This document shows, in pieces, positions 19,417 through 28,503 of a stretch of 34,030 bases of DNA. Both the position numbers and the translations under genes were made by a program. Source of the DNA: Candidatus Pelagibacter sp. (GTDB lineage: Bacteria > Pseudomonadota > Alphaproteobacteria > Pelagibacterales > Pelagibacteraceae); NCBI GenBank assembly GCA_028095445.1, contig JAOHCJ010000006.1:1-34030 (forward strand), read 5' to 3'. Positions within the stretch are counted from its first letter, which is position 1. Each line of letters starts with the position of its first letter. Below the pieces are notes generated by a model. The model was given only the letters and a program-made list of their open reading frames with translations, was not told the origin of the DNA and did not search any database.

Positions 19417-20001
19417 ATGCTTAAAAAAATTCCAAATTTATTGACTATAGGTAGAATAATTTTAGTTCCTTTTTTTGTTCTAGCATTCTATCTACCTGGC
19501 TTTTATGGAGACTTAACCGCTTTTGCACTATTTGTTATTGCTTCGTTTACTGATTTTTTAGATGGGATGTTAGCAAGAATGCTTGGAGAAGAGTCTAAAT
19601 TAGGAGAGCTACTAGATCCTATTGCTGATAAAATAATAGTTGCTACAGCTTTAATACTTTTGGTGATGGATGGAACTATTAGAAACTATGAAGTAATCGC
19701 AGCCATTATAATATTAACAAGAGAAATATTAATTTCTGGATTAAGAGAATTTTTAGCTAAAGGCCAAATAAAACTTCCAGTTTCTAATCTAGCTAAATTA
19801 AAAACTTTTTTACAAATGATTTCTATATCATTACTTCTAACTGGAGAAACAGGTAATAAAATTTTAAACTTTCAGGATTATAATGCACAAACTATTGGTA
19901 TGATATTACTTTGGCTATCTGCATTTTTAACTTTATTTACTGGATACGAATATCTTAGAAAAGGTATTGATCATGCAATGTCAGAAGATAACAAAAACTA
20001 A
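19417..20001 (+). CDS. pgsA: CDP-diacylglycerol-glycerol-3-phosphate 3-phosphatidyltransferase
   Basis: Inner-membrane enzyme making phosphatidylglycerophosphate, the first committed step to phosphatidylglycerol and cardiolipin. 194 residues, mostly hydrophobic. The CDP-alcohol phosphatidyltransferase signature is complete: Asp49-Gly50, Ala53-Arg54, Gly63, Asp67 and Asp71 (DFLDGMLARML, GELLDPIADK). The N terminus IPNLLTIGRIILVPFF is characteristic of PgsA. It starts two bases after uvrC, and its stop overlaps the convergent ilvE by four bases. Confidence 0.95.
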   Translation: MLKKIPNLLTIGRIILVPFFVLAFYLPGFYGDLTAFALFVIASFTDFLDGMLARMLGEESKLGELLDPIADKIIVATALILLVMDGTIRNYEVIAAIIILTREILISGLREFLAKGQIKLPVSNLAKLKTFLQMISISLLLTGETGNKILNFQDYNAQTIGMILLWLSAFLTLFTGYEYLRKGIDHAMSEDNKN

Positions 20002-20879
20002 GCTGTTTTTTCTTTTCTTACCAAAGCTTGATAACTTTCATTTAAATCAATTATAGTTTTGCATACTTTAAACTGATTTTTGGCAATACAAGATACGGGT
20101 GTTACTTCTGCTGCAGTTCCAGTCAAAAAACAACCAATAAAATTTGATAATTCAGTAGGTGAAATTTTTCTCTCATAAACTTTGAGGCCTTTTGATCTTG
20201 CAATTTCAATTACTGTTCTTCTTGTTATTCCATCCAAAAAAGAATCTGGAATTGGAGTGTGTATCTCTCCATTTTTATCTTTAAAAAAAATATTTGCTCC
20301 TGTTGCCTCTGCTATATTTCCTTCATGATCTAACATCAAAGAGTCTGTATACCCTTGTTGCTCAGCTTCATGTTTTGATAAAGTACAAATCATATAAAGA
20401 CCAGATGCTTTTGTATCCCAAGGTATAGTGTCTGGAGCGGGTCTTCTCCAATTAGAAATGTTAAGCCTTATTCCTTCTATTTTTAATTTTGGATCAAAAT
20501 AAGATCCCCATTCCCAAGTAGCTACAGCAACATGAATTTTTGTTTGTTGAGCTGAAATTGCCATCATCTCACTTCCTCTCCAAGCCATCGGTCTTACATA
20601 TCCATTTTCTACTTTTTGAACTGAAATAATTTTATTACAAGCTTTGTTAATTTCTTCCTCTGAATAAGGAATTGTGATTCCCATTCTTTTAGCAGAATAA
20701 AATAATCTAGAAGTATGTTCTTCAAGCTTAAATATTGACCCTTCATAAACTCTTTCACCTTCAAAAACACAGCTTGCATAATGAAGCCCATGATTTAAAA
20801 TATGAATTTTAGCATCGCCCCAATCGACGAGTTCGTTATTATACCAAATTTTGCCTGATCTTTTATCGTAGGGTATCAT
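19998..20879 (-). CDS. ilvE: Branched-chain amino acid aminotransferase
   Basis: Last step of leucine, isoleucine and valine synthesis, a PLP class IV transaminase. 293 residues. Seen are the N-terminal HGLHYASCVFEGERVYEG (30-47), GYVRPMAWRG (93-102), the PLP lysine Lys157 in DTKASGLYM, Glu191 in NIAEATGANIFF, and DGITRRTVIEIA. Class IV relatives include 4-amino-4-deoxychorismate lyase and D-amino acid transaminase, but the length and the RPMAWRG and TGTAAEVTPV segments favour IlvE. It lies between pgsA (convergent, CTAA overlap) and the MarR gene (divergent, 70-bp gap). Confidence 0.93.
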   Translation of the reverse strand: MIPYDKRSGKIWYNNELVDWGDAKIHILNHGLHYASCVFEGERVYEGSIFKLEEHTSRLFYSAKRMGITIPYSEEEINKACNKIISVQKVENGYVRPMAWRGSEMMAISAQQTKIHVAVATWEWGSYFDPKLKIEGIRLNISNWRRPAPDTIPWDTKASGLYMICTLSKHEAEQQGYTDSLMLDHEGNIAEATGANIFFKDKNGEIHTPIPDSFLDGITRRTVIEIARSKGLKVYERKISPTELSNFIGCFLTGTAAEVTPVSCIAKNQFKVCKTIIDLNESYQALVRKEKTA

Positions 20880-20921
20880 GAATGAAATAATTTAATTATT
20901 TTTTAAAATTATCTTTGTATC

Positions 20922-20927
20922 TATAAT
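20922..20927 (+). promoter_or_regulatory. Possible -10 of the MarR/OmpR/EnvZ operon
   Basis: A perfect TATAAT sits in the 70-bp gap before the MarR gene, 22 bp upstream of its ATG. The -35 position is an undistinguished run of T. The predicted leader is about 15 nt. Confidence 0.35.
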
Positions 20928-20949
20928 ATGTCAATATAACTTACCAATA

Positions 20950-21384
20950 ATGAAAGAATTATATTTAAAAGATACTCAGTTGAAAAAATTAATCGAGAAA
21001 CTTTTCATGAGCTACAGAGAATCTTTTGCAGATGCCAAGAAAACACTAGATAAATATAAAATTGGCATAGCTCATCATAAGGTTTTACATCTGCTTTCAA
21101 TGTATGAAGGAATTTCAATATCAGAATTACTTAAGAAATTAAAAATTACAAAACAAAGTTTAAATAGAGTTTTAAAAGATTTAATTAAACTTGAGACAAT
21201 TTTATTTGAAAAGGATAAACAGGATACTAGAGTGAAGCATATTTTTTTAAGTAATCAAGGAAAAAAAATCTATCAAGAAATATTTTCAATGCAAAAAAAA
21301 AGAATACATAACGCTCTTTTAAATTCAAGCTCAGAACAAGTAATTAACTTTGAAGGAGTTTTAAAAAAAATAATAAATGAATAA
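20950..21384 (+). CDS. MarR-family regulator, PetP-like
   Basis: 144 residues with a winged helix-turn-helix: ISISELLKKLKITKQSLNRV (57-76) is the recognition region and FEKDKQDTRVKHIFLSNQGK (96-115) the wing with the MarR-typical D-x-R and L-x-x-G. The first gene of a three-gene unit, it overlaps the response regulator by 8 bases. In Rhodobacter capsulatus a MarR-type protein, PetP, is paired with an OmpR-type regulator, PetR, beside the bc1 genes; the same pair order here, about 8 kb from petABC, suggests the same family. The orthology is inferred from gene order, not measured. Confidence 0.82.
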   Translation: MKELYLKDTQLKKLIEKLFMSYRESFADAKKTLDKYKIGIAHHKVLHLLSMYEGISISELLKKLKITKQSLNRVLKDLIKLETILFEKDKQDTRVKHIFLSNQGKKIYQEIFSMQKKRIHNALLNSSSEQVINFEGVLKKIINE

Positions 21385-22054
21385 TTTTATAGCTCATATT
21401 TTAGTTGTTGATGATGATGATGGAATAAGATCATTGGTTAAACAATATCTGAATGAAAATAACTTTTTAGTAACTACTGCAAATAGTGCCGAAAGTGCTT
21501 CAGAAAAAATTTTAATTATTAAATTTGATTTGATAGTTTTAGATGTGATGATGCCTGGAAAAAGTGGATTAGAATTTATTAAAGAAAATAAAAAAAAAAT
21601 TAATACACCAGTAATTCTTTTGACAGCTAAAGGTGAAGCAAATGATAGGGTAGAAGGGCTAGAGATTGGAGCAGACGATTATCTACCTAAGCCCTTTGAA
21701 CCAAAAGAGCTCACCTTAAGAATAAAAAATATTCTTAATAAAATAAAAAAAGATAATCAGAAAAGAATTATTGAATTTGATAATGTTAAGATTGATCTCA
21801 ATAAACTATTAATTTTAAGAAATAAAAATGAATTTAAAATAAATAATACTGAAAAAATTATTTTAGAAAAAATGATTAATGAACCAGGAAAAACTTTTTC
21901 GAGAGAAGATATTGGAAGATTAATAGATCTAGATAAAGAGAGATCTATAGATGTTATTATTACTAGATTAAGAAAAAAAATTGAAGTTGATCCTAAAAAT
22001 CCAAAATATTTACAAACATTAAGGGGTGCTGGCTATGTCTTATGGATTGACTAG
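21377..22054 (+). CDS. OmpR-family response regulator, PetR-like
   Basis: 225 residues. The receiver domain (about 1-120) has the acidic pocket VVDDDDG, phospho-acceptor Asp56 in IVLDVMMPGKSG, Thr in LLTAKG and Lys105 in YLPKPF. The C-terminal winged-helix DNA-binding domain (about 130-225) has EKIILEKMINEPGKTFSRED, RSIDVIITRLRKKIE and the closing TLRGAGYVL. It overlaps the MarR gene upstream by 8 bases and the kinase downstream by 20, so all three are co-transcribed. The target genes cannot be read directly; bc1 or envelope control are both possible. Confidence 0.93.
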   Translation: MNNFIAHILVVDDDDGIRSLVKQYLNENNFLVTTANSAESASEKILIIKFDLIVLDVMMPGKSGLEFIKENKKKINTPVILLTAKGEANDRVEGLEIGADDYLPKPFEPKELTLRIKNILNKIKKDNQKRIIEFDNVKIDLNKLLILRNKNEFKINNTEKIILEKMINEPGKTFSREDIGRLIDLDKERSIDVIITRLRKKIEVDPKNPKYLQTLRGAGYVLWID

Positions 22055-23351
22055 ATTATTAAAAAATTTATTTCCTAAAAGATTATTTTATAGAGCACTT
22101 TTAATAGTCGCCACACCAATCTTGGTTTTACAACTCGTAATTACAATTGTTTTTTTTGATAGCCTATGGATTAAGACTAACAAAGGAATGACAAGAGCTT
22201 TAGTTGGAGAAATAAAAACCTTTATTACCGCTTATGACAATGGACAATATAATAATAATGATCTTTCAGGTCTTTTTTCAATTTATTTAGACTTGAATGT
22301 AAAATTCAAAAAAGAAATGTTTTTAAAAAAACAAAAAGAAAGATGGTACAGTCCAATTGATAGATCCTTAAGAAGAGAACTAAAGTCTATCATGGGTTCT
22401 GAAAACTATTCTTTTGACACAACTGCTTATAAAGAATTAATAATAATAAATATAAAACATAGAGACGGTTATTTCGAATTTTTAATTCCAAAAGATCGAG
22501 TAACAAGTGCATCTGCAAGAATGTTTGCTTTATGGATTACATTACCTGCATTGTTAATGGTATCTATAGCAATAATTTTTTTAAAAAATCAAACAAGACC
22601 AATTATTAATCTTGCTAAAGCGGCAGAAAAATTTGGCAGAGGAGAAAATATTGATGAATATAGGCCATCAGGCGCTTTAGAAATAAGACAAGCCGGATTC
22701 GAATTTGATAAAATGAGAAAAAGAATAATGAGACACTTAAATCAAAGATCTGAAATGTTATCAGGTATTAGTCACGACTTAAGAACACCTTTAACAAGAA
22801 TGAAGCTTCAACTAGCATTAATTAAAGATGAGGAGTTATCAAAAAAGATGTCTTTAAATATTGATGAAATGGAAAAAATGCTAAACGAATATTTACAATT
22901 CACAAGCTCAAATTATTCAGAAAAAAATGAAATTTTTGATATTTCAAAACTAGTAGAAAGCACTATCATTAAATATGAAGATAAAGTTATTTCACAATCA
23001 ATAGTTCCAAAAGTTTATTTTAATGGAAAAAAAAACTTAATCCAAAGATCTTTAAACAATTTAATTAATAATTCAGTAAAATATGCTGATGAAATAAACT
23101 TACAATTATCAAATAATAAAAACAGTATATTGATAATTATTGATGATAACGGTCCAGGTATACCTAAAAAAGAATATGATAATGTTTTTAAACCTTTTTA
23201 TAAAATAGATAAAAGCAGAGGAGATTCAAAATCAAGTGTTGGTCTTGGTTTGTCTATAACTTCAGATATTATTAAATCTCATGGAGGTAATATATTATTA
23301 GATAAATCTGAATTAGGTGGACTTAAAGTTAAGATTTTTTTACCACTGTAG
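22035..23351 (+). CDS. Sensor histidine kinase, EnvZ-type
   Basis: About 438 residues from the ATG at 22035; a GTG three codons earlier (22026) is also in frame. Order: transmembrane helix near 20-42, periplasmic region of about 115 residues, second transmembrane helix near 163-184, HAMP linker, dimerisation/phospho-acceptor helix with His247 in SGISHDLRTPLTRMKL, and a HATPase domain with N box SLNNLINNSVKYA, G1 DDNGPGIP and G2 SVGLGLSI. The H-box is of the EnvZ kind (SHDLRTPLTR). It overlaps the response regulator by 20 bases, a cognate pair. The 3' end overlaps the convergent UbiK-like gene by 23 bases. Confidence 0.93.
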   Translation: MSYGLTRLLKNLFPKRLFYRALLIVATPILVLQLVITIVFFDSLWIKTNKGMTRALVGEIKTFITAYDNGQYNNNDLSGLFSIYLDLNVKFKKEMFLKKQKERWYSPIDRSLRRELKSIMGSENYSFDTTAYKELIIINIKHRDGYFEFLIPKDRVTSASARMFALWITLPALLMVSIAIIFLKNQTRPIINLAKAAEKFGRGENIDEYRPSGALEIRQAGFEFDKMRKRIMRHLNQRSEMLSGISHDLRTPLTRMKLQLALIKDEELSKKMSLNIDEMEKMLNEYLQFTSSNYSEKNEIFDISKLVESTIIKYEDKVISQSIVPKVYFNGKKNLIQRSLNNLINNSVKYADEINLQLSNNKNSILIIIDDNGPGIPKKEYDNVFKPFYKIDKSRGDSKSSVGLGLSITSDIIKSHGGNILLDKSELGGLKVKIFLPL

Positions 23352-23583
23352 AAGTTTTTTTTGATTTTTTTTTTTCTAATTTTTCAATTTTCCTTTCAAG
23401 ACTATCAATTCTTTTAATTAAAATATCAGTTTCTTCTTTACTAGTTATTTTCATCTTAAAAACTATTTCATCTCTTTTAGATCTCAAAATATTAAAAATT
23501 TCTGAGCTTAAATCTTTATAAGAAACAAGACCTTGCTCAAATAATTTTGCTAATTTATTGATTACAAATTTTGATTTTGTCAT
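23329..23583 (-). CDS. UbiK/BMFP-family accessory protein
   Basis: 84 residues. The pattern fits the UbiK (YqiC, membrane-fusogenic BMFP) family: an amphipathic N-terminal helix (FVINKLAKLFEQGLVSYKDL), a middle MKITSKEETDILIKRI that matches the conserved 'V/I-T/S-R/K-E-E-F/T' segment, and a C-terminal trimeric coiled coil (IDSLERKIEKLEKKKSKK). UbiK helps assemble the ubiquinone biosynthesis complex in E. coli. The assignment is by short, low-complexity motifs, so it is moderate. A link to ubiquinone suits the nearby bc1 genes, but the gene is transcribed alone here. Confidence 0.65.
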   Translation of the reverse strand: MTKSKFVINKLAKLFEQGLVSYKDLSSEIFNILRSKRDEIVFKMKITSKEETDILIKRIDSLERKIEKLEKKKSKKTSTVVKKS

Positions 23584-23630
23584 ATATTCGTTTATAAATC
23601 TATTATACTTTATAAGTACTTTTTAAAAAA

Positions 23631-24401
23631 ATGTTTATTAACAATTTTGACCCAGTGGCTTTTGAATTTTTTTCATTAGAAATTAGATGGTATTCATTGG
23701 CTTATATCGTGGGAATTTCACTAGGTTGGCTCTACTGTAAAAAAAAAATAATTAAAGATGGTTATTTATTAAATTTATTTGATGATTTTATAGCTTATCT
23801 AATTCTAGGTATTATTTTAGGGGGAAGACTTGGGTATGCAATATTCTATAATTTTGAATATTATCTAAAAAATCCGATAGAAATTCTTATGGTTTGGAAT
23901 GGCGGAATGTCATTTCATGGTGGATTGATAGGAGTTGTGATTGCAGCTCAATTATTTTCTAAAAAACATAAAATAGATAAATTTATCTTTCTTGACCTAA
24001 TCGCTTTAACAGCACCTATTGGAATTTTTTTTGGAAGAGTTGCCAACTTTATAAATTCAGAATTATATGGTATTCCTACAGATCTTCCTTGGTCAGTAAA
24101 ATTTATATTAATAGATGATATAAACAGACATCCATCTCAACTGTATGAAGCGATTTTAGAAGGAGCTATCTTGTTCGTATTACTTAGATATTTTTTAGAA
24201 AAAAATTTTATTTCAAAAAATCCAGGAAAATTATCTGCTTTATTTTTAATTTTTTATTCTTTATTTAGATTTGGTACTGAATTTTTCAGATCTCCTGACC
24301 CTCATATTGGATATTTATTTTTAAACCTAACATTGGGCCAATTATTAAGTATTTTCTTTTTTGTTATTGGAATTTACTTATTTTTAAATAAAAATAAATG
24401 A
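23631..24401 (+). CDS. lgt: Prolipoprotein diacylglyceryl transferase
   Basis: Inner-membrane enzyme attaching diacylglycerol to the lipobox cysteine of prolipoproteins. 256 residues with about seven hydrophobic segments. Signature regions are ILGGRLGYAIFYN near 62-74, WNGGMSFHGGLIG (89-101) with the essential-type His96, and GRVANFINSELYG (135-147), which holds Arg136. The C-terminal FRFGTEFFRSPDPH segment is also typical. It starts 47 bp after the divergent UbiK-like gene and overlaps midA by four bases. Confidence 0.96.
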   Translation: MFINNFDPVAFEFFSLEIRWYSLAYIVGISLGWLYCKKKIIKDGYLLNLFDDFIAYLILGIILGGRLGYAIFYNFEYYLKNPIEILMVWNGGMSFHGGLIGVVIAAQLFSKKHKIDKFIFLDLIALTAPIGIFFGRVANFINSELYGIPTDLPWSVKFILIDDINRHPSQLYEAILEGAILFVLLRYFLEKNFISKNPGKLSALFLIFYSLFRFGTEFFRSPDPHIGYLFLNLTLGQLLSIFFFVIGIYLFLNKNK

Positions 24402-25444
24402 AGATTAAAAAAAATAGCTTATTAAGTTTGGATAAATTTATAGAACAATCTCTATACAATAAGAAATTTGGCTACTACATGAAAAATGATCCTTTTGGGA
24501 AAAAAGGAGACTTCATTACAGCTCCAAATATATCAATTTTGTTTTCTGAAATGATTGCAATTTGGATTGTCTCATTTTGGAAAAGTTTAAAAAGCCCTAA
24601 ACAGTTTAATTTAATCGAACTAGGTGCTGGTAATGGTGAAATGATGAGAGCTTTAATAAGTACATTTGATAAATTTCCAAAATTTAAAAAATCTTGCAAG
24701 ATTAACATTCTAGAAAAAAGTGATTTTCTTAAAAAAATTCAAAAAAAAAGCATTAATGCAAAAAATACGAGATGGCTAAAGAATCTTAATGAATTAAATA
24801 ATTCACCCTCCCTTTTTATTGCGAATGAATTTTTTGACGCATTGCCTATAAAGCAATTTATAAAAAAAAAAAGTAGATGGTATGAAAGACATGTTAAGTT
24901 TATTGATAAAAATAAACAAGAGTTTTGTGATATTCTTACATTTATGCAAGAATTTGAAAAAAAAATTAAGCTTAAAATTTCTTATAAACAAAACTTTATA
25001 GAATATTCACCTATTGCATATCAATATTTAGCAAATATTACTAATAACATAAAAAAAAATAACGGTGGAATTTTAATTATAGATTATGGTTATTTTGAAA
25101 AAAAAATGAAGAACACCCTTCAAGCTGTTTCAAAGCATAAATTCAATGATGTTCTAAATAATTTTGGTACCTCAGATATTACATACAACATAAGTTTTAA
25201 TCTAATGAATCAAATAGTAAAAAAACTAGGAACATTTTACTCTATGGCAACTACACAAAAAAAATTTTTAATAAAATTAGGCATATTACATAGGGCTGAA
25301 ATTTTATCTAAAGGTTTACCATTTAGTAAAAAAGCTGATATTTATTTTAGAGTTAAAAGATTAATTGATGATTACCAAATGGGAAATTTGTTTAAAGTTA
25401 TGTTTATTACTAATAAAAAAAATAAATTTAAACTAGGATTTTAA
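24398..25444 (+). CDS. MidA/NDUFAF7-family SAM-dependent methyltransferase
   Basis: 348 residues of the DUF185 family. Seen are the N-terminal GYYMKNDPFGKKGDFITAPN (25-44), the SAM-binding loop IELGAGNGEMM (73-83), IANEFFDALPIKQF (145-158) and a C-terminal GILIIDYGY. The eukaryotic relative NDUFAF7 methylates an arginine of a complex I subunit during assembly; the bacterial role is inferred by homology. Order lgt-midA-pgeF is common in alphaproteobacteria. It overlaps lgt by four bases, and pgeF starts two bases after its stop. Confidence 0.88.
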   Translation: MKIKKNSLLSLDKFIEQSLYNKKFGYYMKNDPFGKKGDFITAPNISILFSEMIAIWIVSFWKSLKSPKQFNLIELGAGNGEMMRALISTFDKFPKFKKSCKINILEKSDFLKKIQKKSINAKNTRWLKNLNELNNSPSLFIANEFFDALPIKQFIKKKSRWYERHVKFIDKNKQEFCDILTFMQEFEKKIKLKISYKQNFIEYSPIAYQYLANITNNIKKNNGGILIIDYGYFEKKMKNTLQAVSKHKFNDVLNNFGTSDITYNISFNLMNQIVKKLGTFYSMATTQKKFLIKLGILHRAEILSKGLPFSKKADIYFRVKRLIDDYQMGNLFKVMFITNKKNKFKLGF

Positions 25445-25445
25445 A

Positions 25446-26204
25446 TTGATCAAGTCAAAAAAATTATCCAAATACAAAAATATAAATCATGCTTTTTTTG
25501 ATAGAATGGGTGGTAAATCTAAAGGTATATATAAAAGTTTAAATTGTGCCCCAGGATCTTTTGATAATAAAAGTTATGTGTTAAAAAATTTACAAATAGT
25601 AATAAAAAAAATTAGATCAAAATCCAAAAAAATAATTTTATTAAATCAAATACATAGCAATAAATTCTACTTCATAAATAAAAATGAAAAATTAAGAAAT
25701 AAATTAACTGGTGATGCTTTAATCACAAATAGAGCCAATATGCCAATCGCTATTTTAACTGCCGATTGTGCTCCTGTATTAATATATGATAACAATAAAA
25801 ATTTTATTGCTGCAATTCATGCTGGTTGGAAAGGCGCTTTAAAAGGTATTGTAAATAAAGTAGTTAAATTTATGATTAAAAAAGGTTGTTCGCCAAATAA
25901 TATGACAGCTGTAATAGGACCATGCATTTCATCTAAGAATTATGAAGTTCAAGAAGACTTTAAAAAACTTTTTTTAAGAAAAGATAAAAAATCAAAAATT
26001 TTTTTTAAAAAAAAAGGTAATAAAAATTACTTTAGATTAAATAAATATATTTATTCTCAATTAAAGTGCTTAGATATAAAGAAAATAGATGTTATTAATA
26101 GGGACACTTTTGAAACAAAAAATAATTTTTTTAGTGCCAGAAGATCTATTAGTCGCAATGAGAATGATTATGGTAGAAATATTTCAGTAATTATGATTAA
26201 TTAA
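25446..26204 (+). CDS. pgeF: Peptidoglycan editing factor PgeF (laccase-domain, YfiH family)
   Basis: 252 residues. Cytoplasmic PgeF removes misincorporated L-Ser from cell-wall precursors in E. coli; family members were also called polyphenol oxidases or purine-nucleoside hydrolases. The metal site is seen as His70 (LNQIHSNK), Cys108 (TADCAPV) and His125 (AIHAGWKG), followed by [14 protein letters not shown]. Start is a TTG (25446), two bases after midA; no ATG fits. The protein is unusually Lys- and Asn-rich in keeping with the base composition. Confidence 0.9.
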   Translation: MIKSKKLSKYKNINHAFFDRMGGKSKGIYKSLNCAPGSFDNKSYVLKNLQIVIKKIRSKSKKIILLNQIHSNKFYFINKNEKLRNKLTGDALITNRANMPIAILTADCAPVLIYDNNKNFIAAIHAGWKGALKGIVNKVVKFMIKKGCSPNNMTAVIGPCISSKNYEVQEDFKKLFLRKDKKSKIFFKKKGNKNYFRLNKYIYSQLKCLDIKKIDVINRDTFETKNNFFSARRSISRNENDYGRNISVIMIN

Positions 26205-26214
26205 TACTTTTAAT

Positions 26215-27147
26215 ATGAAATTATTAACAGGAAATAGCAATAAACCATTAAGTAAAAATATTGCAAAGTTTTTAAAAAGTAAACTAATAAATTCCAGTAT
26301 TAGAAAATTTTCTGATGGGGAGATCTATATAGAAATTAATGAAAATATTAGAGGTAATAGCATTTTTATTATCCAATCAATCTCTTCACCAGCAAATGAT
26401 AATTTGATGGAATTACTTCTTTGTATTGATGCGTTAAAAAGATCATCAGCCAAAAATATTACTGCTGTAATTCCTTATTTTGGATACGCTAGGCAAGATA
26501 GAAAAGTAGTACCTAGAACTTCTATTTCTGCAAAACTTGTTTCTAATCTAATAACAAAAGCTGGTGCTGATAGAGTTGTCACTGTGGATTTACATGCAGG
26601 ACAGATACAGGGTTTCTTTGATATACCTGTAGACAATTTATTTGCCACTCCTATTTTTGCTAGACATGTTAAAAAAAATATTAAAAGTAAAAATATAATA
26701 TGTGTAGCTCCTGACGTTGGAGGAACCGAAAGAGCAAGAGCTCTAAGTAAAATTTTAAATGTAGGCCTTGCAATAGTTGATAAAAGAAGACCTAAACCTG
26801 GCCTATCACAAGTGATGAATGTAATAGGTAATGTTAAAGACAAAACTTGTATTATAGTAGACGATATAATTGACTCAGGAGGGACTATAATAAATGCAGC
26901 CAAAGCATTAAAAGATAGAGGAGCCAAAGAAGTATATGTTTATATTACTCACGGAGTTCTAAGTGGAGAAGCGGTAGATAAAATCAAAAAATCAGTTATA
27001 AAAAAATTAGTAATAACAGACACGATCGACAATCTAGATAAAACAAAGAAAGCTAAAAACATAGAAGTTTTACCAATTTCAAGCCTAATGGGTGAAGCGA
27101 TTAAAAGAATATCTAATTCAACATCGGTATCTGACTTATTTAAATAA
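26215..27147 (+). CDS. prs: Ribose-phosphate pyrophosphokinase
   Basis: Makes PRPP from ribose 5-phosphate and ATP, feeding purine, pyrimidine, NAD, His and Trp synthesis. 310 residues, full length. The flexible ATP loop and active region [13 protein letters not shown] (85-97), the Asp-Leu-His127 of [13 protein letters not shown], the KRRP segment and the PRPP-binding loop [13 protein letters not shown] are all present. It starts ten bases after pgeF, with little room for its own promoter. Confidence 0.97.
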   Translation: MKLLTGNSNKPLSKNIAKFLKSKLINSSIRKFSDGEIYIEINENIRGNSIFIIQSISSPANDNLMELLLCIDALKRSSAKNITAVIPYFGYARQDRKVVPRTSISAKLVSNLITKAGADRVVTVDLHAGQIQGFFDIPVDNLFATPIFARHVKKNIKSKNIICVAPDVGGTERARALSKILNVGLAIVDKRRPKPGLSQVMNVIGNVKDKTCIIVDDIIDSGGTIINAAKALKDRGAKEVYVYITHGVLSGEAVDKIKKSVIKKLVITDTIDNLDKTKKAKNIEVLPISSLMGEAIKRISNSTSVSDLFK

Positions 27148-27152
27148 TTATC

Positions 27153-27181
27153 TTGAGTTATTTCAAAACTTGAGCTAAAAA
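27153..27181 (+). promoter_or_regulatory. Possible promoter in the prs-rplY gap
   Basis: TTGAGT (27153-27158) and TAAAAA (27176-27181) are 17 bp apart and would start transcription about five bases before rplY. CTTGAG occurs twice, at 27152-27157 and 27169-27174. The match is weak and in AT-rich sequence. Confidence 0.25.
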
Positions 27182-27192
27182 CTTTTCTTTTT

Positions 27193-27897
27193 ATGAATTC
27201 ACTTGAAGCTAACACTAGAAATACAAAATCAAAAGGAGATGTCAGATCCCTAAGAATAGGTGGCAATGTGCCTGCAATTATTTATGGTGGAAGCAAAGAA
27301 AATGAAAAAGTTTCTATTTCAAGAAAAACTCTCAAGTCTTTATTAGACAAAGAAGGTTTCTTATCAAGTATTATTACCCTTAATGTTGATGGTAAAAATC
27401 AAAACGTTCTGCCCAGAGAAATTGTATATAATATTTTATCAGATGACCCTACTCACGTTGACTTTCTTAGAGTCGTGCCTGGGGTTAAAATAAGAATAGA
27501 GGTACCAGTACAATTTATTAATCATGAATCATCACCAGGACTAAAAAGAGGTGGTGTACTAAATATTGTTAGAAGAAAAATAGAATTAAAATGTCCTAGT
27601 GAAAAAATTCCAGAGTCAATTATTATAAATCTTGATGGGGTAGATATCGGGGAAAGCTTTAAAATATCATCAGTCAAACTTGAAGAAGGGGTTACGCCAA
27701 CAATTTTAGGAAGAGACTTTGTAATTGCAACATTAGCAGCTCCTACAGTTATGAAAGAACCTGAAAAACCTGCTGAGGCAGAAGCAGCTGAAGGTGCAGA
27801 AGGTGCAGAAGAAGGCAAAGAAGCAGCTCCAGCAACAGAGGGAGATAAAGATAAAAAAGAAGGCGAAGAAAAGAAAGCCCCTGAAGAAAAAAAATAA
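27193..27897 (+). CDS. rplY: Ribosomal protein bL25, Ctc/TL5-type
   Basis: 234 residues. The N-terminal L25 domain (about 1-92, 5S rRNA-binding; LRIGGNVPAIIYGGSKEN is a signature) is followed by the TL5/Ctc domain (about 95-180; VPVQFINHESSPGLKRGGVL, ILGRDFVIATLAAP) and an unusually long acidic Ala/Glu/Lys tail (about 190-234, EAAEGAEGAEEGKEA). The tail is repetitive and locally GC-richer than the neighbourhood. It binds 5S rRNA in the large subunit. It is followed by pth after 45 bp, the usual alphaproteobacterial order rplY-pth-ychF. Confidence 0.95.
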   Translation: MNSLEANTRNTKSKGDVRSLRIGGNVPAIIYGGSKENEKVSISRKTLKSLLDKEGFLSSIITLNVDGKNQNVLPREIVYNILSDDPTHVDFLRVVPGVKIRIEVPVQFINHESSPGLKRGGVLNIVRRKIELKCPSEKIPESIIINLDGVDIGESFKISSVKLEEGVTPTILGRDFVIATLAAPTVMKEPEKPAEAEAAEGAEGAEEGKEAAPATEGDKDKKEGEEKKAPEEKK

Positions 27898-27942
27898 TCA
27901 AATTATTGTTGTGAAGATCCCTAAATACGATTTAAAAAAATT

Positions 27943-28503
27943 ATGTTATTATTTGTAGGTTTAGGAAACCCAACACCTGACAGTGAAAACAATAGACACA
28001 ATATTGGTTTCAAAATGATTGATGCTCTGAATAATAAGTTTGGTCTATCAAAACAAAAACCGAAATTCAAAGGATTGCTAACTACTGGTAATATCAATGA
28101 CAAAAAAGTTTATGCTATAAAACCGCTAACTTTTATGAACAATTCTGGAATTTGTATTCGTGAACTAATAGAGTATTTCAAAATAGATGCCGAAGATGTA
28201 ATAGTTTTTCATGATGATTTAGATATTGAATTTGGGAAAATAAAAGCAAAGTTTGCAGGGTCAAGTGCAGGGCATAATGGAATAGAGTCAATAGATAAAT
28301 TTATTGGAAAAGAATATTCAAGAGTAAGAATTGGGATTGGAAAACCTAAAACAAAAGTTGATGTAGTAGACCATGTTTTAAACGATTTTGATGATGATGA
28401 AATGATTCAGCTAGAAAAAATAACCAACAATATTGTTGACTCAATATCTATTTTGATTGATAAAAAATTGGATTTATTTTCAAGTACAGTAAATAATAAA
28501 TAA
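27943..28503 (+). CDS. pth: Peptidyl-tRNA hydrolase
   Basis: Releases tRNA from peptidyl-tRNA that has dropped off the ribosome. 186 residues. Substrate-binding and catalytic parts are VGLGNPTPDSENNRHNIGF (5-23) with catalytic His19, the FMNNSG loop (peptide binding), HDDLDIEFGK, and AGHNGIESI. The start is the ATG at 27943. Its stop shares a base with the ychF start (TAATG). A preceding rplY gene suggests co-transcription. Confidence 0.96.
   Translation: MLLFVGLGNPTPDSENNRHNIGFKMIDALNNKFGLSKQKPKFKGLLTTGNINDKKVYAIKPLTFMNNSGICIRELIEYFKIDAEDVIVFHDDLDIEFGKIKAKFAGSSAGHNGIESIDKFIGKEYSRVRIGIGKPKTKVDVVDHVLNDFDDDEMIQLEKITNNIVDSISILIDKKLDLFSSTVNNK

Noticed and set aside
22026..22034. GTG start for the histidine kinase
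   Set aside because: The in-frame ATG three codons later (22035) is simpler; the difference is trivial.
26475..26927. 150-codon minus-strand open frame inside prs
   Set aside because: prs is unmistakable on the plus strand; the antisense frame has no motifs.
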